Shown one piece after another: positions 8,199-17,295 of a stretch of 64,000 nucleotides of DNA. The notes beneath the pieces were generated by a model. The model did no database searches and was not told the origin of the DNA. It saw nothing but the letters and a program-made list of their open reading frames with translations. This DNA is from Pirellulimonas nuda (GTDB taxonomy: Bacteria; Planctomycetota; Planctomycetia; Pirellulales; Lacipirellulaceae). The position numbers were made by a program, and so were the translations under genes. Position 1 is the first letter of the stretch, and the number at the start of each line of letters is the position of its first letter. The stretch spans positions 2,294,001 through 2,358,000 of the forward strand of contig NZ_CP036291.1 in assembly GCF_007750855.1 (NCBI RefSeq). The letters are read 5' to 3'.

Positions 8199-9656
8199 AT
8201 GATCCTGTCGAATCGACGACACGCCTATCTTGCTGCTCGCCGCTCGATTGCCGCCTGTCTGGGCCTTGCCGTGTGCGGCGTCTTGGCCGAGCGGTCCCCG
8301 GCCGCAACCGCCGAGCCTTCGAGTGGGCATCCTCCGAACATCGTGCTGATCGTGGCCGACGACCTCGGTTTCAATCAGATCGGCGCTTACGGCGACACGC
8401 CGATCCGCACCCCCAATCTCGACCGGCTCGCGGCCGCAGGCGTGCGCTTCACGCAGGCCTACGCAGGGGGGCCGGTCTGTTCTCCCTCGCGCGTCTCTCT
8501 GTTCACGGGGCGCGACGGGCGGCTGATGGGCGACTGCTCCAATGGCGTGCAACTGCAAGAGCTGGACGTCACCATCCCCATGGTCTTGAAGCTCGCGGGT
8601 TACGACACCGCCTTGTTCGGCAAGTACTCGATCGGCGGGCAGATGGGGATTACCGACCCTTTGGCGAAGGGGTTCGACACGTGGTTCGGCATGTACTCGA
8701 TCCTTGAAGGGCATCGTCAGTATCCAACGTTCTTGTGGCGCGACGGGGTCAAGCAGCGGATCGTGGAGAACGAGGCGGGCCGCAGAGGGGTCTATGCGCA
8801 AGAGAAGTTCACCGACGAGGCGATCGACTACATCAATCAGCAGCACGCGGCGCCTTTCTTTGCGATGCTGTGCTACTCTTCGCCGCACGCCGAGCTGGCG
8901 GTCCCGCAGCAGTACAGCCGCCCCTACGAATCGGAGATGCCCGCGGCGCCCTACCTTGGAACCCATGCCAAGACGGGGCAGGACCGCTACGCGCGCTACT
9001 ACCCAGACGCGGTCGCTCACCCGCACGCCACCCTTGCCGGGATGGTTACGGCGCTAGACGACTACGTCGGCCGGATCATGGCCGCCTTGCAAGCCAAGGG
9101 GGTCGCGGACAACACGCTCATGATCTTTACCTCCGACAACGGTCCGCACGAAGAAGGGGGGGCGTCGCCGGAGTATTTTCGAGCGGCCGCGCCCTACCGC
9201 GGCATCAAGCGCGACCTCTACGACGGCGGTATCCACGTGCCGATGATCTGCAGTTGGCCGGCGCGCATTACTAAGGGACGCGTCGACGACACCCCGTGGG
9301 CGTTCGCCGACATGCTCCCCACGCTGGCCGACGTAGCGGGCGTGCAGCTCGAGGACGTCCCGCGGCTCTCGACCAACGGGGTTTCCATCAAAGGGTTGCT
9401 CGGCGACCGTCCGCGCCCTCCAACTGAGCGGACTCTCTACTGGGAGTTCTCTGAACAGGTCGGCGATCCCAACTCAGGGGTCCTCGGCAAGACCTATCAA
9501 GCGGCGCGCCGCAACCAGTGGAAGGCCGTTCGCTACGGTCGCGATGCTTCTACCGAGCTGTACGACGTGATCGCCGATCCCGGTGAGACGCACGACCTTG
9601 CCGCGGCGGAGCCCGCGCTGCACCAAGAGTTCTTGCAGCTTTTTGAAGAGAACTAG
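8199..9656 (+). CDS. Secreted sulfatase (formylglycine type)
   Basis: The 485-residue protein has a signal-like N-terminus (hydrophobic residues about 17-31) and a complete sulfatase fold. NIVLIVADDLG (residues 47-57) carries the metal-binding Asp pair. GPVCSPSRVSLFTG holds the Cys (about residue 94) that would be oxidised to formylglycine. Further motifs are LFGKYSIGGQM, IFTSDNGPHEEGG and YRGIKRDLYDGGIHVP. It should hydrolyse sulfate esters outside the cytoplasm and needs a formylglycine-generating enzyme not seen here. The substrate cannot be told from sequence alone. The gene converges on the BNR_4 gene with 15 bases between the stop codons. Confidence 0.9.
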   Translation: MILSNRRHAYLAARRSIAACLGLAVCGVLAERSPAATAEPSSGHPPNIVLIVADDLGFNQIGAYGDTPIRTPNLDRLAAAGVRFTQAYAGGPVCSPSRVSLFTGRDGRLMGDCSNGVQLQELDVTIPMVLKLAGYDTALFGKYSIGGQMGITDPLAKGFDTWFGMYSILEGHRQYPTFLWRDGVKQRIVENEAGRRGVYAQEKFTDEAIDYINQQHAAPFFAMLCYSSPHAELAVPQQYSRPYESEMPAAPYLGTHAKTGQDRYARYYPDAVAHPHATLAGMVTALDDYVGRIMAALQAKGVADNTLMIFTSDNGPHEEGGASPEYFRAAAPYRGIKRDLYDGGIHVPMICSWPARITKGRVDDTPWAFADMLPTLADVAGVQLEDVPRLSTNGVSIKGLLGDRPRPPTERTLYWEFSEQVGDPNSGVLGKTYQAARRNQWKAVRYGRDASTELYDVIADPGETHDLAAAEPALHQEFLQLFEEN

Positions 9657-9671
9657 CCGCGCCGTACCGAC

Positions 9672-11036
9672 CTACTTGGCTGGCGATGGAACCAGCGACG
9701 GGCCGACAGACGAGTCGACAGAGTAGTCGACTACAGAAACAGTCGACCCCTGCTGACCGATCGCCGAGACGCGGCCGTCGTGCGCAACCCGGGCCGGGTC
9801 GATGGCCATCTTGCTGCTGGCAAACAGGGCCGGCCTGCCCGGGACGACGCGCCGCATGGCGCCGAAGTCGCGATCAAGAACTTGCCACAGGCCGTCGGTA
9901 GCCACCACCAGCAGCAGACCGTCGCGTCCTGCGACAATCGCGCCGAGCCGCTTGGCTTCCCGCCGGCGCCACTCGGCAGACTCGGGTTCCCGCTCAAAGT
10001 GGGCGGGCCTGCCATCCTCGCCAACAACCAGCACGTGGACGCGTCCGGCTCGGTCCACCGTCATCGAGCCGCCGTTGACGTACCGGGCGCCGGCCGGAAT
10101 CGGAGACACGCTGATCCCCGGCGAGTCGGCGGTGATGAACCGCTCGCCTCTTTGGGCGACGCGTTTCCCCGCGTTGTTCCGCCAGGTTTGGCCCAGGTCG
10201 TCGCTGTAGGTGTAGCACAGGTCGTGGCACGTGCGGGGGTCTGGCGTGTCGCGCCAGCACCAGGTGAGGTGGAGTCGCCCGTCATGAAAGGCCAGGCCGT
10301 GCGGGTAGGCGTTTACCGTCTTGTCTCCCCCAGACCACGCGCGGTCGATGAACTTGCTGGCGGCCTCCTCGTTCACCTTCCACACCCCATCGGCGTAGGT
10401 GAACAGGTGAGAGTTGGCGCTGCCCGAGCCGCCCCCCATCCGCAGGTAGAGGAGGAAGTGGTCGCCGTCCGTGTAAAAGGCCGGATAGGTGACGGACTCG
10501 AGCGTGTGGGCGCCCAGATGATCTTGCACGGGGCCAAATAGGTCGGCGCTCCACGCTGTCTCCCCGGGCCGGCTGGCGACGGCGGCCTTGCTGGTGCGGT
10601 AGTGGAGCGTTGAAAGATGATGGTCGAACATCAGGTGGATCACCCCGTCAGGCGAGATCCCCATCGACACCTTTTCGTGTCCGTCGCCAAATCCTCTAGA
10701 AACCGATCCGCCGTGGCCGCGGTTGATGTTTTGAGTGCGTTGATAGCCGGGGAGAGAAACTACCTCCCAGGGAGCGGACGGGAGCTTCCGCCGCGCTACG
10801 CAGACCTGCCGCCCGTCGTCCCAGTAGGCGGCGTATTGCCAACCGCGATGGGTACGCAACGAGCCGTGCCCGAAGTTCCAGTCGGCGCCCTGAGGGACAA
10901 TGTTTCTCGGCATCCCGTTCTGCCCAACGGTCGACACGCGAACCTGCGACGGATCGGAGGGAGGGCTCGCAAGGTCTGCCCCAAGAAGCGACAGTGGCAG
11001 CAGGAATATCAGAGTTGCAATGCTGGCTTGTTTCAT
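9672..11036 (-). CDS. Secreted BNR_4 propeller protein, related to PL24/PL25-type polysaccharide lyases
   Basis: The 454-residue product has a signal peptide (MKQASIATLIFLLPLSLLGA). Its body has the BNR_4 family pattern: RTQNINRGHGGSVSRGFGDGHEKVSMGISPDG, then FDHHLSTLHYRTS and YTYSDDLGQTWR. This seven-bladed propeller family includes ulvan lyases and related uronate lyases, so degradation of a sulfated or uronic-acid glycan is plausible beside a sulfatase. Catalytic identity is inferred from family membership, not proven. No strong ribosome site is seen before the ATG. Confidence 0.75.
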   Translation of the reverse strand: MKQASIATLIFLLPLSLLGADLASPPSDPSQVRVSTVGQNGMPRNIVPQGADWNFGHGSLRTHRGWQYAAYWDDGRQVCVARRKLPSAPWEVVSLPGYQRTQNINRGHGGSVSRGFGDGHEKVSMGISPDGVIHLMFDHHLSTLHYRTSKAAVASRPGETAWSADLFGPVQDHLGAHTLESVTYPAFYTDGDHFLLYLRMGGGSGSANSHLFTYADGVWKVNEEAASKFIDRAWSGGDKTVNAYPHGLAFHDGRLHLTWCWRDTPDPRTCHDLCYTYSDDLGQTWRNNAGKRVAQRGERFITADSPGISVSPIPAGARYVNGGSMTVDRAGRVHVLVVGEDGRPAHFEREPESAEWRRREAKRLGAIVAGRDGLLLVVATDGLWQVLDRDFGAMRRVVPGRPALFASSKMAIDPARVAHDGRVSAIGQQGSTVSVVDYSVDSSVGPSLVPSPAK

Positions 11037-11592
11037 AGGTACAGGGGCGACAAGTCCGCAGGAGTCGGCAAAGCAGCGCTGAACCGCGACGAGACGACTT
11101 TAACGCGGCCGTAGCTGCGGTTGCCAGTACAAGTATGGCGGGGCGATCACCCCCCCGGGGCCTTTGCCCGAATGATCGGCAGTCGGCTCGTGCGCGAACG
11201 GGCTTGCGTCCGTTCTCGACGCGGTTTCGCGAGTGTACGCAGGATCGCGCGCCGGAGCAACTTGCCCGTACGGCTGCGGTTCGCCGATACCCGTGCCGGA
11301 TTGGCGACGAGCATCGAGCGGGCTCCAGGGCGGTTTTTTTTGATCGCAAATAGCGACTGCATCGCCGACAATAGCGAGACGGCAAGCTCTGCGGTGGCGA
11401 CTCTGTGGACTTTCTTGACTTCCCGAGCAGGGCGTTCAAGGCGAGCCGGGTTTTGGCCGAAAACAGATGTTTTCCCGGCCGATTCAGAACGACAAATCAC
11501 GTTAGGCGCGAGACACGATACATCACCGCGAATGCCCGTGTTCGCGGTCTTGACGCCTAACATTATCTTTCCATCCACAACGAATCGGCCGT
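11037..11592. other. Intergenic region (556 bp) with a structured leader at its end
   Basis: No convincing gene was found; the long open frame crossing it has no family-like content. Its last 100 bases hold the nested inverted repeats listed at 11501-11561, just upstream of the acyltransferase gene. Confidence 0.45.
11501..11561 (+). promoter_or_regulatory. Nested inverted repeats in the leader of the acyltransferase gene
   Basis: An outer pair GTTAGGCG (11501-11508) and CGCCTAAC (11554-11561) encloses an inner perfect 8-bp hairpin ACCGCGAA (11525-11532) / TTCGCGGT (11541-11548) with an 8-base loop. The set ends 31 bases before the ATG at 11593. It could be a terminator-like leader element, an operator pair or a cis-RNA; nothing here matches a riboswitch I know. 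Confidence 0.4.
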
Positions 11593-12804
11593 ATGTCCCC
11601 TCCCCTGCCCTCTCCGACCCCTGCCGCTCAGCAAGGGGGACGCCTCCGAGCGCTCGACGTGATGCGCGGCGCCACGATTCTGGCGATGATCTTGGTGAAC
11701 AACCCAGGGACCTGGGGCGCCATGTACTGGCCGCTCGCGCACGCTCAGTGGCATGGCTGGACCCCCACCGACCTGGTGTTCCCCTTCTTCCTCTTCATGG
11801 TAGGGGTGGCGATGGCCTACGCCTTCCGCAAGTACGAAGACGGGGCGGTGGTGGGCGCCGCGGTGTGGCTGCGCATCGGGCGACGTGTCGCGATGCTGGT
11901 GCTGCTGGGGCTGCTGCTGAACTGCTTTGGACGATTGATTGATTTCGCGTTGGGGCGTGCGGATGGGCTCCACCTCGACACGCTGCGCTTGCCCGGCGTG
12001 CTGCAGCGTATCGGGCTCGCGTACGGCGGGGCGTCGCTGATCGTTCTGCTGCTCGGCCCACGCAGCCGCGTGGCCGCCGGGGTGGGTTTGCTGTTGGGCT
12101 ACGCCGCGTTGCTGTTTTTCATGCCCGTTTCTACGCCCCTTTCAGAGCGCCTGACGCCCGAGGGGAACGTTGTGCGCGTGGTCGATCTGGCAGTGATCGG
12201 CCAGCGCCACATGTACACCCAAGCCACCAGCGAACCGACCGACCCCGAGGGGCTGCTTAGCACCGTCCCCTCGATCGTGACGGTGCTGATCGGCTACGGC
12301 GTGGGCTGCCTGCTGCGGAGGCGGGCGATCGATGGTCCAACGCTTGTGCGACTGGCTCTGGTCGGGGCTTTGCTGACTGCGGCGGGGTTGGTCTGGGGAG
12401 CGGTCAGCCCCGAGGCCGGGGGCATGCCGATCAACAAGAAGCTGTGGACCAGCAGCTTCGTGCTGCTCACGGGGGGGCTCGGCACGCTGACGCTGACAGC
12501 CATCCTGGCGGTGTTCGACTGGCTTGGCGCGCAGTCTGCTGCGCTGCGGCGGGTGGCTGGGGCATTCGAAGTGGTTGGCGTGAACGCGATCACCGCGTTC
12601 GTGCTGGCGTCGATGACCGCTAATCTGCTCGGCAGGCTGCGGGTTGGCGAGACCACGCTGTACACGTGGCTGTATGAGAGCCTGTTCGTGGCGGCGCTCG
12701 GTCCGGGCGAACTGGCGTCGCTGGCGTTCGCGCTGACGGTCGTCGCTTTCTGGTGGCTAATGATGGGGCTGCTGTGGCGCGCCGGGCTTGTGTTCCGGGT
12801 ATGA
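11593..12804 (+). CDS. NagX/HGSNAT-like membrane acyltransferase (DUF5009/DUF1624 type)
   Basis: The 403-residue integral membrane protein has about ten hydrophobic segments. It opens with RLRALDVMRGATILAMILVNNPG, and PTDLVFPFFLFMVGVAMAYAF and LRLPGVLQRIGLAYGGASL follow. These are signatures of the heparan-alpha-glucosaminide N-acetyltransferase-like family (NagX in bacteria), which is thought to acetylate sugars across the inner membrane. The likely active-site His is not certain. It stands alone with a structured leader upstream. Confidence 0.8.
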   Translation: MSPPLPSPTPAAQQGGRLRALDVMRGATILAMILVNNPGTWGAMYWPLAHAQWHGWTPTDLVFPFFLFMVGVAMAYAFRKYEDGAVVGAAVWLRIGRRVAMLVLLGLLLNCFGRLIDFALGRADGLHLDTLRLPGVLQRIGLAYGGASLIVLLLGPRSRVAAGVGLLLGYAALLFFMPVSTPLSERLTPEGNVVRVVDLAVIGQRHMYTQATSEPTDPEGLLSTVPSIVTVLIGYGVGCLLRRRAIDGPTLVRLALVGALLTAAGLVWGAVSPEAGGMPINKKLWTSSFVLLTGGLGTLTLTAILAVFDWLGAQSAALRRVAGAFEVVGVNAITAFVLASMTANLLGRLRVGETTLYTWLYESLFVAALGPGELASLAFALTVVAFWWLMMGLLWRAGLVFRV

Positions 12805-12845
12805 CGGCGGGCGGCGGTTGAGGATAGTCCTTAGGACGACCAGGC

Positions 12846-12852
12846 AAGGAGG
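12846..12852 (+). promoter_or_regulatory. Perfect Shine-Dalgarno of the DUF2293 gene
   Basis: AAGGAGG lies 7 bases before the ATG at 12860. It fixes the start there rather than at the earlier in-frame codons, and is stronger than most ribosome sites in this window. Confidence 0.85.
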
Positions 12853-12859
12853 TAGCGAG

Positions 12860-13564
12860 ATGAGCGGAAGGACCTTCACCCCCGGCCCCAGCGATAATTC
12901 GGTGCGTGCGGCCGATGGCCAGGTGCTGACCGCGCCGGCCGACTGGTCGCTGCTTGCTCCGGGCGACGCCGCTCTAACCCGACGGGTGAAAGCAGCCGGC
13001 GATCACTGGGTGGTGCAGGAGAAGAAGGGACGCAGGACCTTCTCACGCGGCGTCTGGGCGCCGACGGCGACGATCAACCAGATCCGCTCGCAGCTTGAGG
13101 CCGAGCGTTCGACCGAGACGTTCGCCAAGCGGAAGCAAGCAGACGCGCGTCGGCGGGATCAGGCGCAGGCCGAGTATGTTGAGGACTTTACCGAAGCGGT
13201 TGCCGCGTACCTGGCGTTCCACCCGAGTCACGCCGAGCTGGCGCAGCGGATGGCCCGCGTGGTGTCCGATCACGCAACGCCGGTTGGCAGCGGAACCGTA
13301 GCGCGAACCAAGCGCATCCCGGTTGAGCAGCGCGCCGAAGCAGCCGTTATCGCATGGATGCGGCACCAGACCACCGCGTACGACGAGATGCCGATCCCTC
13401 GGGTCAAGGGAAAACGCCGCGAGGTGCGGCGGATGCTCGCCCAGCGATCGAAGGAGCTCTTGGCCCAGTACCGCCGAGACGCACCGCCACAAACGGGCTG
13501 CCCGCTGCTGCGTGCGCTGCGCGAAACGGTTGAGGGTCCCACGCGGACATCCTTGCCCGCTTAA
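12860..13564 (+). CDS. DUF2293 domain protein
   Basis: The 234-residue soluble, basic protein has a charged middle (residues about 75-105, rich in K/R/E/Q). The C-terminal DUF2293 domain is marked by ARTKRIPVEQRAEAAVIAW, HQTTAYDEMPIPRVKG and RREVRRMLAQRSKELLAQYR. The domain has no established role; its positive charge suggests nucleic-acid or ribosome contact, which is inference only. It has no signal peptide and no obvious operon partner, and it converges on glcG. Confidence 0.8.
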   Translation: MSGRTFTPGPSDNSVRAADGQVLTAPADWSLLAPGDAALTRRVKAAGDHWVVQEKKGRRTFSRGVWAPTATINQIRSQLEAERSTETFAKRKQADARRRDQAQAEYVEDFTEAVAAYLAFHPSHAELAQRMARVVSDHATPVGSGTVARTKRIPVEQRAEAAVIAWMRHQTTAYDEMPIPRVKGKRREVRRMLAQRSKELLAQYRRDAPPQTGCPLLRALRETVEGPTRTSLPA

Positions 13565-13660
13565 TGCCTACCGGGGTGGGCCTGAGCCCGATGGATTGAG
13601 GTGCTCCACTCGGCCGGAGAGAGCCGCCGCGGGTGGCGACCGGCTGGATAGGTAGCCGGA

Positions 13661-14083
13661 CTACCGATTGGCTAGGAAGTGGTCGATCCCCGCTTGAGCG
13701 CACTCCATGTCTTGCTGCGGCGTCCCCGAGCTGAGGCCGATGCCGCCGACAACCTCGCCATCGACTTCGACCGGCAGTCCGCCACCGACCACGCACAACC
13801 GGCCCCCAATGGCGGTGTGGATGCCGAACACCAAGTTCCCCGGCTGGCACGCCTGGTTGTAGAGGTGCGTCGCCTTGCGTGCCCCCGCGGCGGTAAAGGC
13901 CTTGTCTTGGGCGATGATGGCGCTGGTCACCTTGCCGCCGTCCATACGCTCAAAGTAGATGAGATTGGCCGACTCGTCGGTAATCGCGATGCACATCGGC
14001 ACGCCGATTTCACGAGCCTTGGCGCGGGCGCCGTCGGTGAGCAGCTTGGCGTCGTCGATCGACAGGCGGTTGACTTGGATCAT
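13661..14083 (-). CDS. glcG: GlcG/HbpS-like protein
   Basis: The 140-residue protein runs from MIQVNRLSIDDAKLL to a GIDHFLANR end, with the family's ERMDGGKVTS, AFTAAGARKATHLYN and PVEVDGEVVGGIGLSSG motifs. The GlcG/HbpS family folds like a PAS/GAF module and includes haem-binding members. In glc operons its exact role is unclear. Here it is the third gene of iclR-glcB-glcG, 30 bases after glcB. A frameshifted second copy lies at 54332-54753. Confidence 0.85.
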   Translation of the reverse strand: MIQVNRLSIDDAKLLTDGARAKAREIGVPMCIAITDESANLIYFERMDGGKVTSAIIAQDKAFTAAGARKATHLYNQACQPGNLVFGIHTAIGGRLCVVGGGLPVEVDGEVVGGIGLSSGTPQQDMECAQAGIDHFLANR

Positions 14084-14113
14084 GGTAGCTCCCTTCTAGA
14101 AACGGGTTCGGGG

Positions 14114-16309
14114 TTATTTTGAAGCGGACGCAAGCCGCTGCCGCGCTTTGGCTTCGCGTCGGCGTGCGTGAAGGATCGGTTCGGTGTAGCCGTTGGGCTG
14201 ATCGGCGCCTCGGAAGACCAGGTCGCAAGCCGCTTGGAAGGCGACGCTCTCCTCGAACGCGGGCGCCATGGCCTGATAGGCCGGGTCGCCGGCGTTCTGC
14301 CGATCGACCACGCCGGCCATCCGCTGCATGGTCGCCAGCACCTGCTCCTTGCTGCACACGCCGTGTCGAAGCCAGTTGGCGATGTGCTGGCTCGAGATCC
14401 GCAGCGTCGCGCGGTCTTCCATCAACGCGACGTCGTGGATGTCGGGCACCTTGGAGCAACCGACGCCTTGATCGATCCAGCGGACCACATAACCGAGGAT
14501 CCCCTGCGTATTGTTGTCTAGCTCTGCTTGGACTGCTTCGGCGGACAGCTCTACATCGCCCAACAGTGGGATCGTGAGTATTTCGTCAAGGCTTGCGCGC
14601 GTGCGCTCTGCCAGTTCTGCCTGTCGGGCCCGCACGTCGACGGCGTGGTAGTGCATCGCGTGCAGGACCGCGGCGGTTGGCGACGGCACCCAGGCGGTGT
14701 TGGCGCCGGCCTTTGGGTGCGCCAGCTTGGCGTCCATCATCTGCTTCATCTCGTCCGGCTTCGGCCACATCCCCTTGCCGATCTGCCCCCTGCCACGCAG
14801 CCCGCACTCGAGCCCGATGTCGACATTCCAATCCTCGTAGGCCGCGATCCAGGGTTGTTGCTTGATGGCGTCCTTCGGCAGGAAGGGGCCGGCGAGCATG
14901 CTGGTATGGATCTCATCCCCGGTGCGGTCGAGGAAGCCCGTGTTGATGAACACCAGCCGGTCGCTCACGGCGCGGATGCACTCCTTCAGGTTCACCGTGG
15001 TGCGCCGCTCTTCGTCCATCACGCCTACTTTGATCGTGTTGGGCGCCAGTCCCAGCCCCTGCTCGATCATCGCGAACAGGTCGCCAGTCAGCTGCGCCTC
15101 CTCCGGCCCGTGCATCTTGGGTTTGACGATATACACGCTCCCCGTGCGGCTGTTGGCGCCAACCCCTTGCTTCTTCAGGTCGTGCAGCGCGCACGCGGTG
15201 CTCACCAGCGCATCGAGGAAGCCCTCGGGCGTCTCGCGGCCCGTGCTGTCGAGCACGGCGTCGGTCGTCATCAAGTGGCCGACGTTGCGGACGAGCAGCA
15301 GGCTGCGGCCCGGCAGCGACAACGCGGCGCCGTCCACCGAAGTGAAGCACCGGTCGTCGCTGAGCCGACGGGTCATGGGCTTGCCGTTCTTCTCAAACGT
15401 TTCCTCCAGATCACCCTTCATCAGCCCCAGCCAGTTGCGGTAGGCGGCCGTCTTGTCGTCGGCGTCGACAGCCGCAACCGAGTCTTCGCAGTCTTGGATG
15501 GTGGTGACGGCCGCCTCAAGGACGACGTCCTTGACGTTACCGGGCGAGGATTTGCCGATCGGATCGGTCGGGTCGATTCTTAACTCGATGTGCAGCCCGT
15601 GATTGCGTAGCAGGACCGTCCGGAGGCCGTTGTCGTCGACAAACCCCACAAACTGATCCGGCCCAGTCAGTTCGACGCGCGTGTCATCCGAAGCCACCGC
15701 GACCAAGCGACGTGGATGGTCGCCCTCGAGTTCGTAGCGGACCACGTCGGCGTGGCTGCCGCGCTTGAGCGGAGCGGCTTGATCGAGGAAACGGCAGGCG
15801 TAAGCGATTACCTCCTGGCCGCGAACCGGGTCGTACCCTGCGGGCGTTGCCGACGAAGTGGGGGCCACGACATCGGTGCCGTAGAGCGCGTCGTACAGGC
15901 TCCCCCAGCGGGCATTGGCGGCGTTCAGCGCGAAGCGGGCGTTCATCACGGGGACCACTAGCTGCGGGCCGGCGATCTGCGCAATCTCGGCGTCGACGCC
16001 CGTCGTCGTGACTTCGACCGGTCCCTGCTCGGGGACGAGGTACCCGATCTCGCTGAGGAACACACGGTACTCCCCGGGATTGATCGGCGAGCCGCGGTGG
16101 GCTTCGTGCCAGGCGTCGATCCGCGCCTGCAGCGCGTCGCGCACCCCGAGCAGCTCTCGGTTCTTCGGAGCGAGCCGCTCCACCACGTCGGCCAGCGTCC
16201 GCCAGAAGGCTTCGGGCGAAACCGAGGTTCCCGGAAGCACCTCCTCGTTGATGAACTTGTGCAAGACGGTAGCGACTTGCAGCCCCGCCTCCTTGATTCG
16301 TTGGGTCAT
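14114..16309 (-). CDS. glcB: Malate synthase G
   Basis: The 731-residue protein matches the length and motifs of malate synthase [29 protein letters not shown], then [32 protein letters not shown], the catalytic-region [16 protein letters not shown] and [11 protein letters not shown]. It condenses glyoxylate with acetyl-CoA to malate in the cytoplasm, completing the use of glycolate oxidised by GlcDEF encoded divergently. It lies 43 bases after iclR and 30 before glcG, so it is probably part of one operon. A second intact copy, strongly similar throughout, lies at 54905-57118. Confidence 0.95.
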   Translation of the reverse strand: MTQRIKEAGLQVATVLHKFINEEVLPGTSVSPEAFWRTLADVVERLAPKNRELLGVRDALQARIDAWHEAHRGSPINPGEYRVFLSEIGYLVPEQGPVEVTTTGVDAEIAQIAGPQLVVPVMNARFALNAANARWGSLYDALYGTDVVAPTSSATPAGYDPVRGQEVIAYACRFLDQAAPLKRGSHADVVRYELEGDHPRRLVAVASDDTRVELTGPDQFVGFVDDNGLRTVLLRNHGLHIELRIDPTDPIGKSSPGNVKDVVLEAAVTTIQDCEDSVAAVDADDKTAAYRNWLGLMKGDLEETFEKNGKPMTRRLSDDRCFTSVDGAALSLPGRSLLLVRNVGHLMTTDAVLDSTGRETPEGFLDALVSTACALHDLKKQGVGANSRTGSVYIVKPKMHGPEEAQLTGDLFAMIEQGLGLAPNTIKVGVMDEERRTTVNLKECIRAVSDRLVFINTGFLDRTGDEIHTSMLAGPFLPKDAIKQQPWIAAYEDWNVDIGLECGLRGRGQIGKGMWPKPDEMKQMMDAKLAHPKAGANTAWVPSPTAAVLHAMHYHAVDVRARQAELAERTRASLDEILTIPLLGDVELSAEAVQAELDNNTQGILGYVVRWIDQGVGCSKVPDIHDVALMEDRATLRISSQHIANWLRHGVCSKEQVLATMQRMAGVVDRQNAGDPAYQAMAPAFEESVAFQAACDLVFRGADQPNGYTEPILHARRREAKARQRLASASK

Positions 16310-16352
16310 GAGATAGCTAGTTCGTAGAAGGGTAGTGGCGTCTCGACGCCGG

Positions 16353-17165
16353 TCACTTGCTTGTAGACGCGTAGCCCAACCGCAGCGAGATGGCGTCCGC
16401 GGCGCAGGCGACCTCGCGGGCGCGTTGCGCTATCAACTTCTTCGGAAACCTCGACACGGGAGCGGAGACGCTGATCGCCGCGACCACCGCGCCCCGCAGG
16501 TCGCGAACCGGGGCGGTAGCACAACGCACCCCAAGTTCACGCTCTTGGTCGTCGACCGCGTAGCCCTGGCCCCTCACCCGCTGCAACTCGGCAAGAAACG
16601 ATTTCAGGTTGGGGATCGTGTGTGGCGTAAACTTTTCAAACTCGACGTCGGCGAGCAGTCGGCTCACTTCCTCGACGGGCCGCCACGCCAGCAACACCTT
16701 CCCGACGCCGGTGCAGTAGACGGGCGTCCTGGCGCCAAGCTCCGTGAACATCCGAACCGAACGCAGCGACTCGACTTGGTGGATGTAGACCGCGTGGGGG
16801 CCGTCGAGCACGGCCAGGTTCGCCGTCTCGTTGGTGAGGGCGACCAGCTTCTCCATGGCCCCGTTCGCGGCCTCGGGCAGCGGCGTGCCGGCGGCGTACG
16901 CGGCGCCGATCTGGATGGCGCTGGCGCCAAGCCGGTACCTGCCCGTGTCGCCGTCTTGCTGCGCGTACCCGCGCTGGCACAGGGTCTCCAGCAGCCGGAA
17001 GGTGGTGCTGCACGTCAAACCGGTGCTCCGGGCGACGTCGCTCAGCATCACGTCTCCGCCGCCGCCAAGGGCCTCCAGCACCATCAGGCCCCGCTCGAGC
17101 GCGCGGACGGCCGGGACGCTGGTTCTCGTCCGCACGCGTCCTCGCTTGGCGGCTGCGTCGCTCAT
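16353..17165 (-). CDS. IclR-family transcriptional regulator of the glycolate/glyoxylate genes
   Basis: The 270-residue protein has a winged helix-turn-helix ([14 protein letters not shown], then [22 protein letters not shown] at about residues 40-65). The IclR effector domain follows ([33 protein letters not shown] and [22 protein letters not shown]). It heads the glcB-glcG operon and faces glcDEF. Local control of both divergent operons, perhaps by glyoxylate, is the simplest inference. Motifs shared with the second iclR copy lie 26 bases before its ATG. Confidence 0.88.
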   Translation of the reverse strand: MSDAAAKRGRVRTRTSVPAVRALERGLMVLEALGGGGDVMLSDVARSTGLTCSTTFRLLETLCQRGYAQQDGDTGRYRLGASAIQIGAAYAAGTPLPEAANGAMEKLVALTNETANLAVLDGPHAVYIHQVESLRSVRMFTELGARTPVYCTGVGKVLLAWRPVEEVSRLLADVEFEKFTPHTIPNLKSFLAELQRVRGQGYAVDDQERELGVRCATAPVRDLRGAVVAAISVSAPVSRFPKKLIAQRAREVACAADAISLRLGYASTSK

Positions 17166-17190
17166 GACGGCCAGCGTAGGGGGCGCTCAA

Positions 17191-17232
17191 TTTGTTGTCA
17201 AGCGAAAAGAATTTGCCGTGCATTGACAAATA
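17191..17232. promoter_or_regulatory. Candidate IclR operator between iclR and glcDEF
   Basis: TTTGTTGTCAA (17191-17201), GAAAAG (17204-17209) and TTGACAAATA (17223-17232) occur here. The same three blocks with the same offsets (13 and 32 bases) occur before the second iclR copy at 57995-58036. TTGTCAA and TTGACAA also form an inverted pair. Conservation of position and spacing suggests a regulator binding site overlapping the divergent promoters. Confidence 0.6.
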
Positions 17233-17295
17233 AGCGCCGGGGAGGGTAGTCTTGGCGTCGCCCGATCCCCAAACCCATGGCTTCCGGATCCGCCG

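Noticed and set aside
14528..15583. Long plus-strand frame opposite the first malate synthase gene; similarly 54986-57079 opposite the second
   Set aside because: These are antisense frames created by GC-rich third positions; the minus-strand products match malate synthase G along the full length.
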